From Vitellaria paradoxa (Eukaryota; Streptophyta; Magnoliopsida; Ericales; Sapotaceae): DNA of 64,000 bases. How positions within the stretch are numbered: the stretch's first letter is position 1; the number at the start of each line of letters is the position of its first letter. Both the position numbers and the translations under genes were made by a program. Under the pieces are notes generated by a model, which did no database searches, was not told the origin of the DNA, and saw nothing but the letters and a program-made list of their open reading frames with translations. Shown piece after piece: positions 48,969 through 58,921 of the stretch. The stretch covers positions 17,134,436 through 17,198,435 of the forward strand of contig CM034233.1 in the NCBI GenBank assembly GCA_019916065.1. The letters run 5' to 3'.

Positions 48969-49601
48969 TAGGGATGTCAAATATACCCGTACTCGATGGG
49001 AACCCATTTCATCCGCCCCGTTCGGGGAGGGTATGGGGATGTTAATAGCGGGGACGGGGACGGGTATGGAGATTTGAAATGTTACCCGCACGGGTATGGG
49101 GACGGGGACGGGGACGGGTACGATAGTCCCCACCTCGCCCCGTACCTGTTTAAATATTTTTTTGTTAATTTTGTTGGCGTGGTGACTCCTTTAGAAGTCC
49201 CACATCGGTTTCTCACAAAGAAGTGAAGGTCTTGTGAGATTATAAATAAAGACTACTTCATCTTTGGTTAAATGCATCAGTCAAAGTCAAATATTATATA
49301 TATATTTTTAATTTTTATTTAATATATAAATGTAATATATTTTTTTATTTAATATATATAATATTTATAATAATTTTAAATATTTATTTTATATATATAA
49401 TAGATAATTTGTAATAATTAATATACTTGGCGGGTAAACGGGGATGGGGATGGAGAATTCATTATTTTGTGAGAATGGGTATGGGGAAAATTTTTTTTCC
49501 CGAAACGGGAATGGGGACGGGGACGGGTAAGGGTATTGCTAAACGGAGACGGGGACGGAAAAGGTTATACCCATCCCATACCCGCCCCGTTGACATCCCT
49601 A
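48969..49601. mobile_element. hAT-type non-autonomous element (633 bp), nested
   Basis: Termini TAGGGATGTCAA (48969-48980) and TTGACATCCCTA (49590-49601). The flanking 8-mers TAACAGAG and CGACAGAG share their last six bases. Subterminal G-rich arrays (GGGGACGGGGACGGG) occur at both ends (about 49049-49120 and 49500-49560). The termini are close to those of the 3.1-kb hAT element at 24660, so this may be a related non-autonomous form. No coding capacity. Confidence 0.75.
49197..49250 (+). promoter_or_regulatory. snRNA-type promoter motif pair (USE plus TATA)
   Basis: GTCCCACATCG (49197-49207) matches the plant snRNA upstream sequence element, and TATAAATAAA follows at 49241, 33 bp after it, the spacing of Pol II-type snRNA genes. 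No snRNA is recognisable downstream, and the same pair is common in plant TRIM-like repeats, so it is probably a repeat remnant inside the MITE. Confidence 0.4.
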
Positions 49602-49799
49602 CGACAGAGGTAGCCTCAGAATGCGCTAGATTGTCCGATAAGAAGACGATGATGAAGAGTAGTTTTGAAGAGTACACCTGTAGGGGGTGTGAATGCCTAG
49701 AAATTGTTAAAGGTGTGATTATGGGTGATTATGGCCAGTGTCAATGAGAGATGACAAAACTGGAATATTACAGGCACAGAAATTTAATTCAATTTCGAC

Positions 49800-50390
49800 T
49801 GTTAGAATTCCTCCCAAATTGAATGGGAGAAACCAAGAGCCATCAGTTTTGAGTTAATTTCCTGCATTAAAAGACTTTCTTGTATTAAAAAAACCAGTTA
49901 TGGGTCATTCTATGTTTTTTTATTAGTTCAGGTAAACTTGCACACAACTCGACTAATTAACTAATTTTTAATCGTGAACGACTGACCGGATAAGTTATTC
50001 AATAACTCTCAGTAAGTACAAACTTTTACTATTTGAGCTACCTGCTAAGTAGATTCCATTTTCTATTAATATCTCTACATGTGAATAGAAAGGAACGGTT
50101 TAGTTGAGAAGAGGGTCGGCAAGAGAGAGGGAGCTCCAGTTAGAGCTCTTTAAGCGGTGGCAAAAATGTAGAGCTTGGGTATGCGGTGCCCGAAAAATGT
50201 AATGCTGGATTTATATGGAACTATGGTATTTGAGAAACAGAGAGCTGAGAATAGAGTTGGTGAAAAGAGCTCCTTGTAATTTCATTAGTTCGAAATTGTG
50301 AAATTCTCAAATTTCTCCGTAAACAGATTTGCCGAATCATGGTGCTTTGTGCTTGATTTTAATTTATTGGACATGATTTCGGACCCAACA
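49800..50390 (+). repeat. 3' LTR of the LARD-like element
   Basis: 591 bp, TGTTAGAATTCC to GGACCCAACA, immediately followed by the AATAC duplication. Confidence 0.65.
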
Positions 50391-50395
50391 AATAC

Positions 50396-51860
50396 TCAGT
50401 CTGCCCTGGACACAGCACATTTTTTTTTGAAGTGTCTGTTTCCGTCACCATGATATTTCTAGTGGATCGTATTTTAGTAAGGCGTTTCAGAATTACTAAC
50501 AATTTTGATGATACGAATCTCTCAATTGAAGTTCCACCTCCATGCTACAAAATAAGGTTCCAAAGGTCAAGGTTTATTCTTCTTCCTCTTCTGTTGCCCC
50601 TCTAATTGCAGTGAATGTTACATCCACCTTTTTGTGACCATAAATCTCTAATAATCCTTTTACCTCTAATTTTTTCGTCGTCACTAATTTCAAAAAATTT
50701 TAATATTTACTAAAAAAAAAAAATTGAAAGTAGGTTAACCGAATATGTAAATTTTTTATACAATCATATTCTTTGTATTCAAACGAGTATCATTATCGTT
50801 ATTTTTTGTGAAATTTTTTGAATCCGTGAGAACGGATTTGAAAAATCATTCTCACATATTGTGACTTTTTAAGAAAAAATAGTGCCAAAATTAACCCTAA
50901 ATCACATTTTATCCCAAATTTATTTTATTTTTTCTCACTCTAAACGGGCTACGTCAACAAACACAACTCGAGAGAACCGGCCATATGTCAAAATCAAATG
51001 CGAAGTCTTCAAAGTACGCACATATATATATATATATATCTGCACCGTATGTTTGATAAAAATATAATTATTGCAAATTGTATTTTATTTAGTTCTTTGG
51101 TCTACTCATGCTATGATCCAAACAGTAAAGCACAAACAACATTGTTAATCTTCTATATATTCATCTCTGTTTGTCGTTTTGCCTCAATGATAAAATAAAC
51201 CCCAGCATCCATGTTCATCTGACTTAAGCCCATTCGGCAATTGTTCTTTCATTACTTAAAAATGAGACGATAACAAAAGGTTGAATTATAAATTAGGATC
51301 TGCTTTAGATGAGGTGAAAGAAGTTTTGGTTTGGATTTATTCTCTACAATACCCGACAAATATTATATAGTCTACCTCATACAATGGACTTCAGCCATTT
51401 GCCTTCTGTATGCTGCAGTTTCATGAAATAACAATAACTATGCTTTCCCTCTCTTTCACACGCTAGTAAATTGAAATTTTTGAATTAATAACAAGTGCTA
51501 CTCATGCCTGTTGTCAGCTACGCTAATACCACGAAAGTATCCATTTAAGACTCCATATTTCTAGTCTTGTGCCAAAGTATTGGTGTTGATTCCCTTCTCC
51601 CCACAGATGAATCTATAGAATCAGAAGCATTCCCATTTGAGAAGACCAATTTTTTTTTTTTTTTGAAACCCAAAGTGTCTAGGACAAATTGTGAACACTT
51701 CAACCAATTCCTGGATAGTTTGAGAAGAGCCATTTTTGAAGCAACTCTGATTGATTTTTTCTCAAAAGAGAAAAGTTTGATTGAAGAACAGAGTTCTCCC
51801 ACGGCTATCATTACTGCACATCTCAAATTACCCTTTGATCAATATCTCTGCATTATCAAC
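50396..51860. other. Intergenic stretch upstream of the receptor kinase
   Basis: No coding region recognised. (TA)n tract at about 51021-51040. A sequence HATTTTATCCC...TTCTCACTCTAAACGGGC near 50910-50950 looks like one end of a Harbinger-type MITE, but no partner end was found. The last few hundred bases probably contain the kinase promoter and leader. Confidence 0.35.
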
Positions 51861-51907
51861 CTTCCTTGGATATATGCTTGTTGACTTTTCACATTTCTAA
51901 GGCAGCA

Positions 51908-54557
51908 ATGTATCAAAAGTCCTCCTCCTCCTCCTCCTCCATACTATCCTTTCTGGCCTTATTCGCCACCATTGATTTAGTGTTTTCCCAGACTCCAGTT
52001 GGTGATTGTGTTCTAGATATTCAACATCCCTCATCTGGGAGTGACTCAAATTGCACACAAGGCAATTGGGCAGGGTTTCTGAGTGGCAATTGTTGTGGAT
52101 CTGCTTTTGATGTGTATCTGCATGCACTCGGGCAGCGAGCCAACAAAACTGGACAAATATTCTTGAATTCCACAGAGCAAATAGGCTGCTTGGTTTCCAT
52201 GAAGAGTATTCAGGAAGATATTCTAAACTGTGGTATTGAGAAGCTGAGCAGTGGAGCTGGTGGATGCTCCGATTACACTGTTACAGATGTTGCTTATAAG
52301 CTAGGAAAAAAATTAGGGTCTTTAGGTGAAGATTGCAAGTTTTTGGGTTTAGATAATCGGACAGTTAAGTCATGCAGTGCCTGTATGAGGAGATGGGAAG
52401 AAATGGGTGTATCGCCAAACAATGGAAGAGATCCAACTGTAGTTAGGGCTGATATTTGCAGGTTTGCAGTGCTTGTGTCGCTGATAAGCAGTAGGATTGG
52501 TGATGAGAATTGGATCAAATCACTTCATAAATGCCTTGGAGAGCAAAGCCTTCATATCAGTAAGGAAAACAAGATTCACATATTTGAATTCAATTTCCCT
52601 GTTGTTTGTCAAGACTTGATTCATTCCTTTTGTCATTCAATGACATTGTACAAATCATGATTGATTATAGTCAAACTAATTTCATCTGCAGACGATCTAG
52701 GAGCTGATGAACACAAAAAGGAGGAGAAAACAGGTAACCAGTTGTCATACCTCTGCTAGTTTCAATGAGTTTCATTACAAATCTAGTCTTCTTGTGTTGA
52801 TCATTTCTACCAAGTCTTGGACAACTTTCTTTATGATTTCAGGTCTATGCATTGTAATTGGAGGTCTAGTGGGGATTATAGTCATTGTGGCTGTTGCATC
52901 ATGGATCTTGTGCAGGAAATCTTCCCGCCAACGATTCCTAGAAAAAATTTCTGGTAGACAACTTGACAATATGTCATAGAAATGCTCAGAATTGACTGAA
53001 GTTACGAAATGCTCAGTGGGGGAAAAAAAATTTTACGGTTGTTAATTGTTCTCCACTTGTTTTCTTTCTTGACAGCATCAAGTTCACTATCGAAGGGCTC
53101 TAGCTGTCAGAAGATACAAATTAAGGAAGTTTATTCTGCGACAAACAATCTCAGTGAATCAAACTTCATTGGGCAAGGAATAGCCGGTGAGTAGAGGTGA
53201 CTAGCAATTTAATTTAATTTTTATTTTACTTTTTTGAACAAGAATTCAAGATTGATCAGCTGAAGATATCCAGATAAAAAAAGCTCAAGACTCAAAACTT
53301 TTGTGCTTGTAGATCTATTTAGTAGCAACAGCCAAAGCCGTATCCAAGTATAAACACGTTTGATCTATCTATGAACATTGTGCTAAATAGCATAATACTT
53401 TTTCCTAGCATGGATTTTGATTAGTTGTTGTTCTTTTTTACCAGGAAAGGTGTACAAGGGCATTCTACCAAATGGTCAGCATATTGCAGTTAAACACATA
53501 CTCAATGATGGTCATATGGAGACATTTGTCCGGGAAGTCAGAAGCGTATCGCATGTCAGACATCCAAACCTTGTGGCTTTGTTAGGGTACTGTGAGGGAG
53601 AAGATGAGTGTTTTTTGATTTATGAGTTGTGTCACAATGGGAACCTCTCAGAGTGGCTATTTGGTAACCTTCTTTCTTCATTTATGGACACTATCATGAT
53701 TTTCCAGTCATTTTCCCCCCCAAAAGAGTGAATTGATAAAATGGTAAACAACAGGTAGAGAAAAAATTCTATCTTGGATCCAAAGACTTGAGATCGCAAT
53801 TGATTGTGCTAGAGGTCTCTGGTTTCTCCACACATATCCTGAAGGCTGCATTGTACACCGAGATATCAAGGCAAGCTCATTACACTCAGGATCTTTTTTT
53901 TCCCCCCTCATTTTTACTGGTTAAATTTCTTTCATTTTCTTTCGTTTTTTGGCAGCCAACAAATATTCTCCTTTGCACTAACATCCAAGGGAAACTGTCT
54001 GATTTTGGTTTGTCTAAAGTTATGAACATGGGACAATCATTTGTGAGCTCGGAAGTAAGAGGAACATTTGGTTATATGGATCCTGAGTACCAAAGGAATC
54101 ACCGAGTTAATGCTTCTGGGGATGTTTACAGTTTTGGAATAGTACTTCTACAACTTCTATCAGGGCAGAGGGTGATTAATTTGGATCTGAACAAACCAAT
54201 GTCTATTGGCAAAATGGTAAAAAGAAGGAACTTTCAGTTAGTTATATTTACATAATCTAGCTATTGATTCTGATTCTCTGAATCACCGATTCTGACTTTC
54301 CCTTCATGAATGTCTTTGCTATGCAGGCAAGATTTCTCACAAAGAGTGGGAATATAACAGAATTTGCTGATCCTAAACTCCACGGGGAGTACTCAGTTGA
54401 AGCTTTCGAACTAGTTCTTAATTTGGCATTGTCATGCACAGGACTTAAGCAGCAAAGACCATCCATGGAACAAGTGGTGGTGAAATTAGAGAAGGCTCTA
54501 GATATTTCAACAATAGAGCAGCCTGTTTTCACATTTTCCACACAAAATTATGCTTGA
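51908..54557 (+). CDS. SPARK-domain receptor-like protein kinase, 8 exons
   Basis: Exons are 51908-52559, 52692-52733, 52843-52953, 53076-53186, 53445-53663, 53755-53870, 53956-54216 and 54327-54557. Phases all agree and give 580 residues. Signal peptide about 1-28 (Ser-rich then hydrophobic). The Cys-rich extracellular SPARK-type domain is about 33-200 (GDCVLDI, NCTQGNW, LSGNCCGSAFD, SCSACMRRWE). One membrane helix lies at 232-254 in exon 3. The kinase domain is about 285-560, with glycine loop IGQGIAGKVYKG, Lys322 in IAVKHI, HRDIK (Asp415), DFG (Asp433), and GTFGYMDPEY in the activation segment. Key catalytic residues are present, so it looks active. Intron 6 uses a GC donor. An in-frame upstream ATG at 51866 exists, but ATG 51908 gives the cleaner signal peptide. 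The ligand and pathway are unknown. It converges with the U-box gene, 409 bp apart. Confidence 0.88.
53871..53955 (+). other. GC-AG intron (intron 6 of the kinase gene)
   Basis: The exon ends ATATCAAG and the intron begins GCAAGC and ends TTTTTTGGCAG. HRDIK joins PTNILL only if this GC donor is used. The +3 to +5 bases and the last exon bases fit the strong consensus typical of GC donors. Confidence 0.85.
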
Positions 54558-54966
54558 TTTGAGAAAATAATTCTTGTCCATTTGAAACGCAGGGTGTTTT
54601 TTTTTTGTTTTTTTGGTGCTAAACATCATTAGAAACACAGAAGGAAAAAACTGTAATACAATCTTATTGTTATTGACATGAGGGAAAAAATAATCATAAT
54701 ACAAGTATTTAACTGTACAAGGAAAAAAATAATCATAATACAAGTATTTTAACTGTATTCTTGTACAAAGCTTCACGAGAAAAAAAAACAGAAGCTGCGC
54801 AAGAAATTAGCTCTTGAAAAAACCGAGCTAATTTCATGATCATAATCCGAGAACAGATCCAAGCATCCCAGACAAGAATTTGTATTTACACAGAAGCTTG
54901 GAAAGAACTGAAGATTAAATATACACACACAGACACAGACACAGACACACACATATATATAAGGTA
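54558..54966. other. Intergenic space between two convergent genes
   Basis: Both 3' ends face each other over about 0.4 kb. It contains a T-run (54597-54615), a 39-bp unit repeated twice (54682-54758, starting GGGAAAAAATAATCATAATA) and an (AC/AG)n-(TA)n microsatellite (54923-54960) that reaches the 3' end of the U-box gene. Confidence 0.7.
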
Positions 54967-57021
54967 TTACCAGACGTGGACAAATTGTTCTTGTGGAAAA
55001 GCTGGGGAGACTGAGCTGGATGAGCTTCTTTCGTGGAATTCATGGAGAACTCTTATGAGTGAACTGGCCTTCTTGCTTGCACGAGAGGTGCCTTCAGCGA
55101 GGACGGAATACAACGGACCCATGAGAGAAGGGTTCTTCGCTAAAAGAGGAACCACATCTGCCCCACCATTGACGCACAAAGCCAGCAACAACGAGACACA
55201 GTACTCTTTTCCTGCCCTTAAAGTGGTGGAATTCAGAATCTCCAAGATCACAGGTAAAGCTCCAGCTCTGAGAACCGCGGTTGTTCCATCGTGTTTCTCT
55301 GCTAGAGTTGCTAAAATTGCTAAAGAATCTGTAGTGAGATCTTCCCTTTGGAAGGATTTCAAAAGATTAACAAGCAAGGGGACTAATCCAGCAGAAAGAA
55401 CTCTCCAATGGTTGTCTGGGTACATTAGTAGCCCGAAAATCGCAACCAGAGCATTCTTTTTGCCCCTATCGGTTCCCTCATTAATCAGGTCAATGAGAGC
55501 TGGAATAGATCCCGGAGTTTCCCCAATCAGAACCCGGTACTCTTCCACTGAAGCAAGGTAAAAAAGGGTTCCAGCGGAGTGCTGTCGAGCTTCACTCTTC
55601 AGCCCCCCTTTGAGGACATTAAGAATTGAATCCACACCCCCATTCTCAACAATAATGTTCTTGCTCTTGGAATGGTTTGAGAGGTTCAACAAGGCTGCTA
55701 TTGAATTCTCTTGGCTTGGCGCATCTGTTGAAGACAGCAGATTCAAAAGGTGTGGAATTGTGCCCGATTCCACCAAGCAAGACCTGTTAAAAATGCTTGA
55801 TTTGGTCAGAATGCGGACCTCGAAAGCTGCTTTATTCCTCTGATCACCAGCCCCGGACTCAAGCCTGCTGGCGAGAAAATCAGCTAGCATTATCATGGCT
55901 CCTTCGGCTGCTGGGCTTCCTGCTTCAGCTGTCCTCGTTATGTCCTTATCCTTACCCCTTGATTCAGCAACTGGAACCCCATTTTCATTACAGTACTGGT
56001 GAGCTAGCTTCTTCAGAGCCAAATTGGGGACCAGATCTGTGCTTGTGAGCTTCTCTCCTGTCTTAGGACAGCTCCGATGACCAGTTTTAAACCATTTTAG
56101 AATCGAGGACCGATCATAGGTGTGTCCAGTGGCTATAACCACCGGATCTGTCATGATCTCGAGGGAGATTGGACACCGAAAATCATCTGAATTTAGGTGT
56201 TTAGTCACCTCACTGGGGATTGTGGTTTTAGATTGGTGAACGATTACTTTGTCCACGACTTCGAACAACACACTACGACAATAGCTCAAGTACCCAATTA
56301 GACTGCTCAGAATCGCCAATTCTCTCTTCTCTGCGCCCGAGTACTCCAGAGCCACTTCAGAGTCTAAGAACTTGATCTCTTTGTTGCATTCACTCCAGCT
56401 TAGAATCTCCAAATGGTTAAGAACTAGCCTCAGATTATTCCGTTCAGGAACAATTCTATCCTCAAACTGGCTCAATATCAAAAGTAAATCCTTTAATGCC
56501 AATCTGTCATTCGTGTCAACCTCAAATCGCGACTTCACGGCTTGTTTCATTGCCAGCTGAATCGATTCTCTAGCTTCGACTGAAACGTCAGTCGAATCCA
56601 GAGGAAGAAGAACATCGAGAGCTGTCGCTACCGCTCTCATCAGCACCCGAAACTGAGTCGCCACCCGCTCGCACTTAACCAGCATCCATAGCCGTGCATC
56701 GTCGCGGGAGCAGTCTTCCAACAGGAATAAAAGTTTCTGGAAGATGAAATGGAGCTCCGAAAAGCTCAAAACAACAGAATCCGAATGATCCGATCCGCTT
56801 TCCCGGATTTCTTGGAAGAAAGTCAATAGAGTTCCGATCAGGCGAATTGATTCCCGTGCGTTCCGATTCTTGGAGACGAAGTGTTTTGATCTGTAGTCGC
56901 ATATATTCGACGCGAGAGTGATCAGAGAGTCGAGAAGCGTCGCCGGAGAGACGGCTTCCCAAGGGTGAACCGCCGGAGAGGTCAGAATCCGGCGAGGGGA
57001 CACATCGGATTTACTGAACAT
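54967..57021 (-). CDS. PUB19: U-box/ARM-repeat E3 ubiquitin ligase, PUB18/PUB19-like, single exon
   Basis: An intronless frame of 684 residues from ATG 57021. The frame is open for 21 more codons upstream, but MFSKSDVSPRRIL matches how this family starts. The N-terminal UND region is about 20-270. The U-box is about 279-350 (FRCPISLEIMTDPVVIATGHTYDR, WFKTGHRSCPKTGE). Armadillo repeats run from about 385 to 660 (LVESGTIPHLLNLL, NSIAALLNLSNHSKSKNIIVENGGV, FGLLMYPDNHWRVL). The closest family I recall is Arabidopsis PUB18/PUB19, cytosolic/nuclear ligases that restrain ABA and drought responses. The promoter carries a strong ACGT-core cluster, fitting ABA control. No damage is visible. Confidence 0.93.
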   Translation of the reverse strand: MFSKSDVSPRRILTSPAVHPWEAVSPATLLDSLITLASNICDYRSKHFVSKNRNARESIRLIGTLLTFFQEIRESGSDHSDSVVLSFSELHFIFQKLLFLLEDCSRDDARLWMLVKCERVATQFRVLMRAVATALDVLLPLDSTDVSVEARESIQLAMKQAVKSRFEVDTNDRLALKDLLLILSQFEDRIVPERNNLRLVLNHLEILSWSECNKEIKFLDSEVALEYSGAEKRELAILSSLIGYLSYCRSVLFEVVDKVIVHQSKTTIPSEVTKHLNSDDFRCPISLEIMTDPVVIATGHTYDRSSILKWFKTGHRSCPKTGEKLTSTDLVPNLALKKLAHQYCNENGVPVAESRGKDKDITRTAEAGSPAAEGAMIMLADFLASRLESGAGDQRNKAAFEVRILTKSSIFNRSCLVESGTIPHLLNLLSSTDAPSQENSIAALLNLSNHSKSKNIIVENGGVDSILNVLKGGLKSEARQHSAGTLFYLASVEEYRVLIGETPGSIPALIDLINEGTDRGKKNALVAIFGLLMYPDNHWRVLSAGLVPLLVNLLKSFQREDLTTDSLAILATLAEKHDGTTAVLRAGALPVILEILNSTTLRAGKEYCVSLLLALCVNGGADVVPLLAKNPSLMGPLYSVLAEGTSRASKKASSLIRVLHEFHERSSSSSVSPAFPQEQFVHVW

Positions 57022-57180
57022 TGACAAATGGGAACAAACAAGCAAACAATGATCGAAAAGAGAAACCAAACAAACAAAGGACACGATTACAGTTGTTGAC
57101 TTATTTTTGAATTTTTGGAACGTTGTAGATTGGATTTTGCAGTTTGGATTGGTTTGCAGATGTGGACGATTGCGCGAGCC

Positions 57181-57551
57181 TATATAGGTGCGGTTGAGCT
57201 ATTTAGGAAAAATCTGACACGTGTCATGAAGTCATAGAATGATGCTGGGTGTGTGTCAGGGGTGGCGGTGGCTACAGCGCTATTTTGACCTGCTGATGCG
57301 GTGGAAACTGGTGGCAGAGGACACGTGCGCCGACATGGAGATAGGGAATGGCGGCTTTCGTGTGTAGTTTCCCGCGCGAGGAGGAACCAATGGGAGAGGG
57401 ACACGTACAGCCAGAAATACCGGGGGGAGGACTCGTGGCTGAGGCTACGTGAAGGGACGTCGCCGACATCTTCTGTGGAATGATTACGTAAATTGTTAAG
57501 CAATTATTGCTTGATATTATTTTCCTGGATGGCAAAATTCCACGTGACGTG
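57181..57551 (-). promoter_or_regulatory. PUB19: PUB gene promoter: TATA box and ABRE/G-box cluster
   Basis: The TATA-like TATATAGG palindromic core lies at 57181-57188, 160 bp before the ATG. ACGT-core elements occur at 57218-57223 (CACGTG within GACACGTGTC), 57322-57327 (CACGTG), 57402-57407 (CACGTA), 57446-57451 (TACGTG), 57541-57546 (CACGTG) and 57546-57551 (GACGTG). Six within about 335 bp is far above chance and matches bZIP (ABF/AREB) binding sites. Confidence 0.7.
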
Positions 57552-57619
57552 ACGCGCAGACTGGACCAATGAGGGAATGATCGAACGGATGGAGATGTTT
57601 ATACCCTCGAATCAACGGT

Positions 57620-57875
57620 TCTTGCTCTTGTGAGCTCAAACTTATCATATTCCACCCTTTTATTTATTTTTTCCTTCTTTATTTGACTAAAAAAAAAAGT
57701 GTGTTGAATTGACTTTCAACGTGGCATTAATTTCGTTTACGCCCCATCGTTATGATGTGGGCCCACAATGCAAAATGTTTGCAACTTTAGCCCTGTTTAT
57801 AATTGCCCACCGGGCTTAAATAAAATTCTTCAATCTGGGTCCGGCCTGCATATTACACATACATAAAATTATTAC

Positions 57876-57906
<31 letters not shown>

Positions 57907-58755
57907 GATATTTATATTTATATTTATATTCCGTGCAGTGCTATACTATCTTAAGATTTTTAGGATTATAGGATAGATGAAAAAATTTAAGTGAGAGAGG
58001 ATCTAATAATAATTATTATTTTATATATTTTTTAAGGTAACTTTTTTTAATTTGAGAGAAGAGACAATACACTATATAATAATATAAATAATAAAAAAAA
58101 TATATAGAGATGTTACAAATTTTAGAGGGTCTCCCCCGGGTCTGCCACTGTATGTAAATGTAACAATAATGATAATGATGCATAAAACTTTATGCCAATT
58201 TACTGTGTTATGTTTGCAATTACTTATTTTTTTCTTAGTATAATAAAAATTTCTTTATTTATAATAAATAGGTGGAGTTTTGCTGTGAATGAATTTTAAT
58301 TATAATTTTTTGTTACTTTGAACAATCGAATTTACGAATTTTTATTTTTAAACAAACTAATTTAAAAGAAAAAAAAAAGAAAATTATTTGCAGCGTAAAT
58401 TTTATTCTACCACTTGTTCAAATACTCACACACATTTTATTGTACCACTTGTGTAAAAACTTTTACACATTGTAATAAAAAAAAATTAATTCTTAACCTT
58501 CGTTATTTAGAGCTAAATGGACACGGAGTTAAAAAAGCGAATCTAATTTCCGTGCTAATTAAGAAATAAACTTTCCCTAAGTTTAATGTTGCATGTACTT
58601 CTCATAAGGTTGTGAAATATATAGATCAATAAAATCATTAAAAAAAATTATTTTAGAGAGGCACCCACAAAACAAAAAAAAAGTGATAAAGACGTCCCAC
58701 CAAATACAATAAGAACATAACTAATGTGTTTTAAATATATACATACACGTATATA
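57620..58755. other. Intergenic stretch
   Basis: AT-rich, with (TA)n at about 57878-57905 and TATTTA repeats to 57930. Nothing coding is recognised. Confidence 0.6.
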
Positions 58756-58759
58756 TATA

Positions 58760-58917
58760 GGTTTCGTTTGAAATGATGAAAAATTCTGAAAAATTATGAA
58801 AATATTGAAAGACTCTAAAAATTTTTCACTTTTCCTCTCACTGTACGAATTACGAATTCATAACTTATTTCACTTTATCTTATTTTATCTCACTTTTTTA
58901 TCATTCCAAACTCATCC
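58760..58917. mobile_element. Small Harbinger-like MITE (158 bp)
   Basis: GGTTTCGTTTGAAATGAT and ATCATTCCAAACTCATCC form partly matching inverted ends, flanked by ATA on both sides. The body has the ATTACGAATTCATAACTT motif shared with 22242-22398 and, more weakly, with about 48716-48833. Confidence 0.5.
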
Positions 58918-58921
58918 ATAA

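Larger units (their letters stand above)
46311..50390 (+). mobile_element. Non-coding LTR retroelement (LARD-like) with 5-bp target duplication
   Basis: The direct repeats share CAAATTGAAxGGGAGAAAC and GGAGCCATCAGTTTTGA at their starts and the GGACATxATTTxGGAC block at their ends. The flanks carry AATAC on both sides (46306-46310, 50391-50395), which fixes the boundaries. After the left LTR, GCGGTACTAGAGCC (46558-46571) resembles a degenerate initiator-Met primer site. The 3.2-kb interior has no gag or pol that I can recognise. A hAT-type MITE is nested at 48969-49601. Confidence 0.7.

Noticed and set aside
51545..51826. Minus-strand 93-codon frame upstream of the receptor kinase
   Set aside because: Overlaps the probable kinase leader and contains a homopolymer-coded Lys run; no motif.
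57022..57084. 21 extra N-terminal codons for the U-box protein
   Set aside because: Hydrophobic Cys-rich extension not seen in the family; the ATG at 57021 fits known N-termini better.
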